From an uncultured Collinsella sp. (GTDB lineage Bacteria > Actinomycetota > Coriobacteriia > Coriobacteriales > Coriobacteriaceae): a DNA stretch of 10,165 nucleotides. Below the pieces are notes generated by a model, which worked only from the letters and a program-made list of their open reading frames with translations, was not told the DNA's origin and did not search any database. The stretch covers positions 1-10,165 of the forward strand of contig CATZTY010000020.1 of assembly GCA_958424475.1 (NCBI GenBank), read 5' to 3'. This document shows positions 6,328-10,165 of this stretch, one piece after another (position 1 is the stretch's first letter; every line of letters begins with the position of its first letter). Position numbers and translations under genes: made by a program.

Positions 6328-6346
6328 GGCGGCAAAGGGTGCCGCC
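6328..6346 (+). promoter_or_regulatory. Leader hairpin before the binding-protein gene
   Basis: GGCGGCA (6328-6334) pairs with TGCCGCC (6340-6346) around an AAGGG loop, a 7-bp GC-rich stem ending nine bases before the ribosome-binding site AAAGGG at 6355-6360. A weaker GGGG/CCCC hairpin precedes it at 6296-6309. A 5' mRNA stabiliser is the likeliest role; no known riboswitch is recognised. Confidence 0.4.
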
Positions 6347-6369
6347 ACGGTGTGAAAGGGTGGATTGTA

Positions 6370-7686
6370 ATGAAGAACGAAATGAGCAGAAGGCAGTTCC
6401 TGGGCTTTGCTGGTTCCGCGGCTGCGGTTCTTGGTTTGGGCCTCGTGGGTTGCGGCGGTTCTGCCGGCTCCGGCTCCTCTGCTTCTGGTGACGCTGCCGA
6501 GGTCTACTTCCTCCAATTCAAGCCCGAGGTCGACAAGGAGTGGAAGGAGATCGCCAAGGCCTATAAGAAGGAGAAGGGCGTCGAGGTCAAGATCGTGACC
6601 GCTGCCTCCAACACCTACGAGGAGAAGCTCAAGTCCGAGATGTCCAAGAGCTCCGCTCCGACCCTGTTCCAGGTCAACGGCCCCACCGGTCTTAAGAACT
6701 GGAAGGATTACTGCGCCGACCTGTCCGATACCAAGCTCCGCGGTGAGCTCATTGACGACTCCCTGGCTCTGCAGTCCGACGGCAAGGATGTGTGCATCGA
6801 CTGGGTTCAGGAGAGCTTCGGCATTATTTACAACAAGCAGCTGCTCGAGAAGGCTGGCTACAAGGCCGAGGACATCAACTCCTTCGACAAGCTGAAGGCT
6901 TGTGCCGATGACATCCAGGCCCGCAAGGACGAGCTTGGTGTCGAGGGTGCCTTCACTTCCGCCGGCATGGACGACTCCTCCAGCTGGCGCTACACCACCC
7001 ACCTTGCCAACATGCCGCTCTACTACGAGTTTGAGAAGGAGCACAACCAGGAGGACGACGAGATCAAGGGTGAGTTCCTCGACAACTACAAGCAGATCTT
7101 CGACCTGTACATCACCGACTCCACCTGCGATCCTTCGCAGCTTGCTTCCAAGACCGGCGACGACGCCACCAACGAGTTCGCAACCGGCAAGGCCGTCTTC
7201 TACCAGAACGGCTCTTGGGCCTACTCTGACCTCGTCAAGGCCGGCATGACCGACGATCAGATTGGCATGATGCCCATCTACATCGGTGTTGACGGCGAGG
7301 AGAACCAGGGCCTGTGCTCCGGCGGCGAGAACTACTGGTGCGTCAGTTCCCAGGCTTCCGAGGATGCCCAGAAGGCCACCGAGGACTTCATGTATTGGTG
7401 CGTCACCGCTGACACCCCGACCAGCATCATCGCCGACAAGATGGGTCTGACCGCTCCGTTCAAGAGCGCCAAGGAGACCACCAACGTCTTCTCGCAGCAG
7501 GCCGTTGCCATGGCCAAGGACGGCAAGAAGACCGTCGCTTGGGACTTCGTCTACATTCCCTCCGAGGAGTGGAAGAAGAACCTCAAGCAGGCTCTGATTG
7601 CCTACGCTGCCGATAACAGCAAGTGGGACGGCGTCAAGAACGCCTTCGTCGATGGCTGGAAGACCGAGAAGGCCGCTTCCGAGTAA
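6370..7686 (+). CDS. ABC sugar transporter solute-binding lipoprotein (family 1, MalE/UgpB-like)
   Basis: The product has 438 residues and captures the sugar outside the membrane for the two permeases encoded next. The N-terminus carries a twin-arginine motif S-R-R-Q-F-L-G (6-12), a hydrophobic stretch and a lipobox L-V-G-C with acylated C28, followed by a Gly/Ser spacer, so it should be a Tat-exported lipoprotein. The mature part has the layout of cluster-B sugar-binding proteins, with F-Q-V-N-G-P-T-G, F-G-I-I-Y-N-K and a late N-G-S-W-A-Y segment. The ligand cannot be read. The ATG at 6370 is chosen because AAAGGG lies nine bases upstream; a GTG at 6352 overlaps that site and is rejected. 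Codons are strongly biased (almost only AAG for Lys and GAG for Glu), as expected for abundant expression, whereas the two motif arginines are AGA-AGG. A hairpin follows the stop. Confidence 0.93.
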   Translation: MKNEMSRRQFLGFAGSAAAVLGLGLVGCGGSAGSGSSASGDAAEVYFLQFKPEVDKEWKEIAKAYKKEKGVEVKIVTAASNTYEEKLKSEMSKSSAPTLFQVNGPTGLKNWKDYCADLSDTKLRGELIDDSLALQSDGKDVCIDWVQESFGIIYNKQLLEKAGYKAEDINSFDKLKACADDIQARKDELGVEGAFTSAGMDDSSSWRYTTHLANMPLYYEFEKEHNQEDDEIKGEFLDNYKQIFDLYITDSTCDPSQLASKTGDDATNEFATGKAVFYQNGSWAYSDLVKAGMTDDQIGMMPIYIGVDGEENQGLCSGGENYWCVSSQASEDAQKATEDFMYWCVTADTPTSIIADKMGLTAPFKSAKETTNVFSQQAVAMAKDGKKTVAWDFVYIPSEEWKKNLKQALIAYAADNSKWDGVKNAFVDGWKTEKAASE

Positions 7687-7717
7687 GCAGTTGCTGCCCA
7701 AGCTATCTGATTAGCGA

Positions 7718-7753
7718 CAGGGGGCGGGCAGACGTTGGTTTGCCCGCCCCCTG
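7718..7753 (+). other. Intercistronic stem-loop after the binding-protein gene
   Basis: CAGGGGGCGGGCA (7718-7730) pairs perfectly over 13 bases with 7741-7753 around a ten-base loop. No T tract follows; CATATTG and the next ribosome-binding site come directly after. Such hairpins between a binding-protein gene and its permease genes protect the upstream mRNA and raise the amount of binding protein (known for malE-malF). That role here is inferred. Confidence 0.75.
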
Positions 7754-7773
7754 CATATTGAAAGGACCCTTTT

Positions 7774-8628
7774 ATGGGCAAAGCACTCAAGCGCTGGTGG
7801 CCGCTCTTTATGCTGCCCACGTGCCTGGCGTTTATGATCGGGTTCGTGATCCCTTTTATCCAGGGCTTCTATCTCTCGTTCTGCCAGTTTATTATCATTA
7901 GTAACGCGCACTTTGTCGGTATCGAGAACTACGTGCGCGCGCTGTCCGATCCGCAGTTCTCCACGTCGTTCTTCTTTACCGTGGCGTTTGCCTTCCTGTC
8001 GACGGTGCTCATCAACGTGATCGCCCTGGCCATTGCGCAGGCGCTCACCCGCAAGGCGCTCAAAGGCACCAACATCTTCCGTACGATCTTCTTTATGCCT
8101 AACCTGATCGGCGGCATCGTGCTGGGCTACATTTGGCAGATTCTGATCAACTGCCTGCTCTCCAACGTGGGCGCCCAGCTCATCGCCCTTAACTCTGCTG
8201 CTGGCTTCTGGGGCCTTATCATCCTGACCCTGTGGCAGCAGGTCGGCTACATGATGATCATCTACATCGCTGGTCTGCAGTCCATTCCGTCCGACTACAT
8301 CGAGGCCGCCAAGGTCGACGGCGCTACGGCATGGCAGACGTTTTGGAAGGTTAAGATCCCTAACCTGATGCCGACCATCACCATCTGCCTGTTCCTGTCC
8401 ATCACCAACGGCTTTAAGCTGTTCGACCAGAACCTCGCCCTTACCGGCGGCGCCCCCGCGCACTCCACCGAGATGCTCGCCCTGAACATCTACAACACGT
8501 TCTATTCTCGTGCCGGTATCGCATGGCAGGGCATTGGCCAGGCCAAGGCAGTCATCTTCTGCATCCTGGTCGTAGCCATCTCCATGATTCAGCTTAAGGC
8601 CACGAGGTCCAAGGAGGTGCAGCAGTAA
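7774..8628 (+). CDS. ABC sugar transporter permease, MalF/UgpA-like
   Basis: One half of the membrane channel of a carbohydrate importer (BPD_transp_1 family, CUT1), 284 residues with about six membrane segments. The first is near residues 10-30, without the long periplasmic insert of E. coli MalF. The EAA loop that docks on the ATPase is E-A-A-K-V-D-G-A (177-184), followed by K-I-P-N-L-M-P (194-200). GAAAGGA lies eight bases before the ATG. The stop codon overlaps the next start by one base (TAATG), so the two permeases are translationally coupled. It follows the binding-protein gene after an 87-base gap containing a hairpin. Confidence 0.95.
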   Translation: MGKALKRWWPLFMLPTCLAFMIGFVIPFIQGFYLSFCQFIIISNAHFVGIENYVRALSDPQFSTSFFFTVAFAFLSTVLINVIALAIAQALTRKALKGTNIFRTIFFMPNLIGGIVLGYIWQILINCLLSNVGAQLIALNSAAGFWGLIILTLWQQVGYMMIIYIAGLQSIPSDYIEAAKVDGATAWQTFWKVKIPNLMPTITICLFLSITNGFKLFDQNLALTGGAPAHSTEMLALNIYNTFYSRAGIAWQGIGQAKAVIFCILVVAISMIQLKATRSKEVQQ

Positions 8629-9467
8629 TGAAACGCGATAAGGTTATCAACCGCGCGCTCTCAATCTTCTTTACGATTCTGTCGCTCGCGTGGATCTACC
8701 CCGTGTTCATGATCGCGCTCAATTCCTTTAAGAAAGCGACCGCAATCAGCACCACCACAGCGTTCGATCTGCTCACGCCCGAGACGTTCAACGGCCTTGC
8801 AAACTACGTGCACGCTCTTAACGAGCAGGGCTTTGCCTCGGCGTTTATGTACTCGCTCATCATCACGGTCACGTCGGTCGTTCTGATTTTGGTGTGCTGC
8901 TCCATGTGCGCTTGGTATGTGGTTCGTGTCAACAACAAGATCTCGAACTTCTTCTATTACCTGTTCGTCTTCTCGATGGTCGTGCCCTTCCAGATGCTCA
9001 TGTTCACGCTGTCCAATTTGGCGGACCGCATCGGCTTCAACACGCCGTTCAACATCTGCTTTATCTATCTTGGCTTTGGCGCGGGCCTGGCGGTCTTTAT
9101 GTTCGCCGGCTTTGTAAAGAACATTCCGCTCGAGATCGAAGAGGCGGCCATGATCGACGGCTGCAACCCGGTCCAGGTGTTCTTTAAGATCGTCCTTCCC
9201 ATCATGAAGCCCACCTATCTTTCGGTCGGCATCCTCGAGACCATGTGGGTCTGGAACGACTATCTGCTGCCCTACCTCACCCTCGACTCCACCAAGTACA
9301 AGACCATTCCTATCTTGATCCAGTACTTCCGCGGCGGCTACGGCCACGTCGAGCTCGGTCCCATGATGGCCTGCATCATGATGGTTGTTATCCCCATCGT
9401 CATCATGTACATCCTCTGCCAGAAGTACATCATCGACGGCGTGGTGGCAGGTGCCGTCAAGGGCTGA
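8628..9467 (+). CDS. ABC sugar transporter permease, MalG/UgpE-like
   Basis: The second channel subunit of the CUT1-type importer, 279 residues with about six membrane segments. It begins with the usual short cytoplasmic tail, a first helix (10-30) and the L-N-S-F-K-K segment (31-36) common to MalG-like proteins. The EAA loop is E-E-A-A-M-I-D-G-C (171-179), then K-I-V-L-P-I-M-K-P (187-195); W-V-W-N-D-Y-L-L-P (207-215) is another family hallmark. A near-perfect ribosome-binding site AAGGAGGTG (8611-8619) lies inside the end of the preceding permease gene, and the start overlaps its stop by one base. Confidence 0.95.
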   Translation: MKRDKVINRALSIFFTILSLAWIYPVFMIALNSFKKATAISTTTAFDLLTPETFNGLANYVHALNEQGFASAFMYSLIITVTSVVLILVCCSMCAWYVVRVNNKISNFFYYLFVFSMVVPFQMLMFTLSNLADRIGFNTPFNICFIYLGFGAGLAVFMFAGFVKNIPLEIEEAAMIDGCNPVQVFFKIVLPIMKPTYLSVGILETMWVWNDYLLPYLTLDSTKYKTIPILIQYFRGGYGHVELGPMMACIMMVVIPIVIMYILCQKYIIDGVVAGAVKG

Positions 9468-9491
9468 TGCCGTAACTGTTTTGCAAGTTTC

Positions 9492-9517
9492 TGCGGCGCC
9501 CTCAACATGGCGCCGCA
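9492..9517 (+). other. Intercistronic hairpin before the ATPase gene
   Basis: TGCGGCGCC (9492-9500) pairs perfectly with GGCGCCGCA (9509-9517) around an eight-base loop. It sits between the second permease and the ATPase ribosome-binding site (AAAGGT), with no T tract. A role in mRNA stability or in setting the ATPase level is likely; partial termination is less so. Confidence 0.55.
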
Positions 9518-9534
9518 TATCGAAAGGTAAAGAC

Positions 9535-10165
9535 ATGGCCGAGATCGTTCTCAAGCATGTTCAGAAGGTGTATCCCAACACCGAGTCCAAAAAGAAGGGC
9601 TTCTTCGGCAAAAAGAAGAAGACCGAGGAGAAGAAGCACAACCTCAAGGTTACCGAGGACGGCGTGCTCGCTGTTGAGGACTTCAACCTCACCGTTCACG
9701 ACCAGGAGTTCATCGTCCTCGTTGGCCCGTCTGGCTGCGGTAAGTCCACGACGATGCGCATGGTCGCCGGCCTGGAGGACATTACCTCGGGCGACGTGCT
9801 CATCGACGGCAAGCGCGTCAACGACGTGGCGCCCAAGGATCGTGACATCGCCATGGTGTTCCAGAGCTACGCTCTGTACCCCAACATGACGGTGTACGAG
9901 AACATGGCGTTTACGCTTGAGCTCAAGAAGGTCCCCAAGGACGAGATCGACCGTAAGGTTCGCTCCGCTGCCGAGATCTTGGGTATCACCGAGTACCTCG
10001 ACCGTAAGCCCAAGGCGCTTTCGGGCGGCCAGCGTCAGCGTGTCGCTATCGGCCGCGCCATCGTGCGTGACCCCAAGGTCTTCCTGATGGACGAGCCGCT
10101 GTCCAACCTGGACGCCAAGCTGCGCAACCAGATGCGTGCCGAGCTCATTAAGCTGCGCCACGAGA
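9535..10165 (+). CDS. ABC sugar transporter ATPase, MsmK/UgpC/MalK-like (partial)
   Basis: The N-terminal 210 residues of the ATPase that powers the importer; the right edge of the window cuts it. Visible motifs are Walker [10 protein letters not shown] (64-72), Q-loop Q110, the A-L-Y-P-N-M segment after it, signature L-S-G-G-Q (162-166), Walker B V-F-L-M-D-E-P (182-188) and D-loop S-N-L-D (190-193). Residues about 16-42 are an extra lysine-rich, charged stretch between the first strand (V-Y-P-N) and the Walker A strand; typical MsmK proteins have almost nothing there. The C-terminal regulatory TOBE domain would lie outside the window. It could serve several sugar importers, as MsmK does in streptococci. 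AAAGGT lies before the ATG, and a hairpin separates it from the permease genes. Confidence 0.95.
   Translation, partial: MAEIVLKHVQKVYPNTESKKKGFFGKKKKTEEKKHNLKVTEDGVLAVEDFNLTVHDQEFIVLVGPSGCGKSTTMRMVAGLEDITSGDVLIDGKRVNDVAPKDRDIAMVFQSYALYPNMTVYENMAFTLELKKVPKDEIDRKVRSAAEILGITEYLDRKPKALSGGQRQRVAIGRAIVRDPKVFLMDEPLSNLDAKLRNQMRAELIKLRHE

Noticed and set aside
6352..6369. Upstream GTG start for the binding protein
   Set aside because: It would overlap the ribosome-binding site of the ATG at 6370 and add residues ahead of a normal Tat signal.
6262..7701. Minus-strand open frame of 479 codons opposite the binding-protein gene
   Set aside because: It is a Leu/Val/Gly-rich mirror of a codon-biased gene with clear signal peptide and family features on the plus strand. 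High GC third positions create such frames.
7718..7753. The 13-bp hairpin as a terminator of the binding-protein gene
   Set aside because: No T tract follows, and the downstream permease genes need transcription through it.
8661..9554. Minus-strand frame of 297 codons opposite the MalG-like permease, and a similar one opposite the ATPase at 9502-10161
   Set aside because: His/Asp/Val-rich shadows of well-supported transporter genes.
1..10165. CRISPR arrays, insertion sequences or phage genes
   Set aside because: No regularly spaced repeats, transposase, integrase or terminal inverted repeats were seen. Apart from the tRNA-like relic, the window reads as ordinary chromosome.

Overview
The window looks like a chromosomal segment of a high-GC gut actinobacterium of the class Coriobacteriia, most probably Collinsella. 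This is inferred from strong G/C third-position bias, the style of the sugar-transport genes and protein resemblances recalled from memory; no 16S or marker search was possible.

Layout. Positions 1-367 hold no convincing gene: there are two similar hairpin terminators and, between them, a decayed tRNA-like T arm. A tRNA-Gln (anticodon TTG) lies on the minus strand at 368-442. Upstream of it on the same strand is a cytoplasmic CwlM-like protein (two peptidoglycan-binding repeats plus a degenerate amidase-like end), then a trans-polyprenyl diphosphate synthase. Both belong to envelope or isoprenoid metabolism. Next on the minus strand comes an 816-residue fusion of a glucose/maltose-type PTS permease (EIIC-EIIB) with a complete Cof-type HAD phosphatase.

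The PTS gene diverges from a GntR/HutC regulator that most resembles TreR. The regulator ends at a strong terminator and is followed by an ABC sugar-import operon: a Tat-type lipoprotein binding protein, two MalF/MalG-like permeases and an MsmK/UgpC-like ATPase cut by the window edge. The operon carries hairpins in its leader and in two of its gaps.

How the genes may work together. Copies or half-copies of TTGT-N4-ACAA, which resembles the TreR operator as recalled, lie in front of the PTS gene, the regulator and the ABC operon. The simplest model (inference) is one disaccharide-phosphate-responsive repressor that controls two import routes for related glycosides: phosphorylating PTS uptake with a built-in phosphatase, and ATP-driven ABC uptake. 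The most unusual items are the PTS-HAD fusion, the shared operator set, the lysine-rich insertion near the start of the ATPase, and the CwlM-like protein that lacks the amidase catalytic residues.
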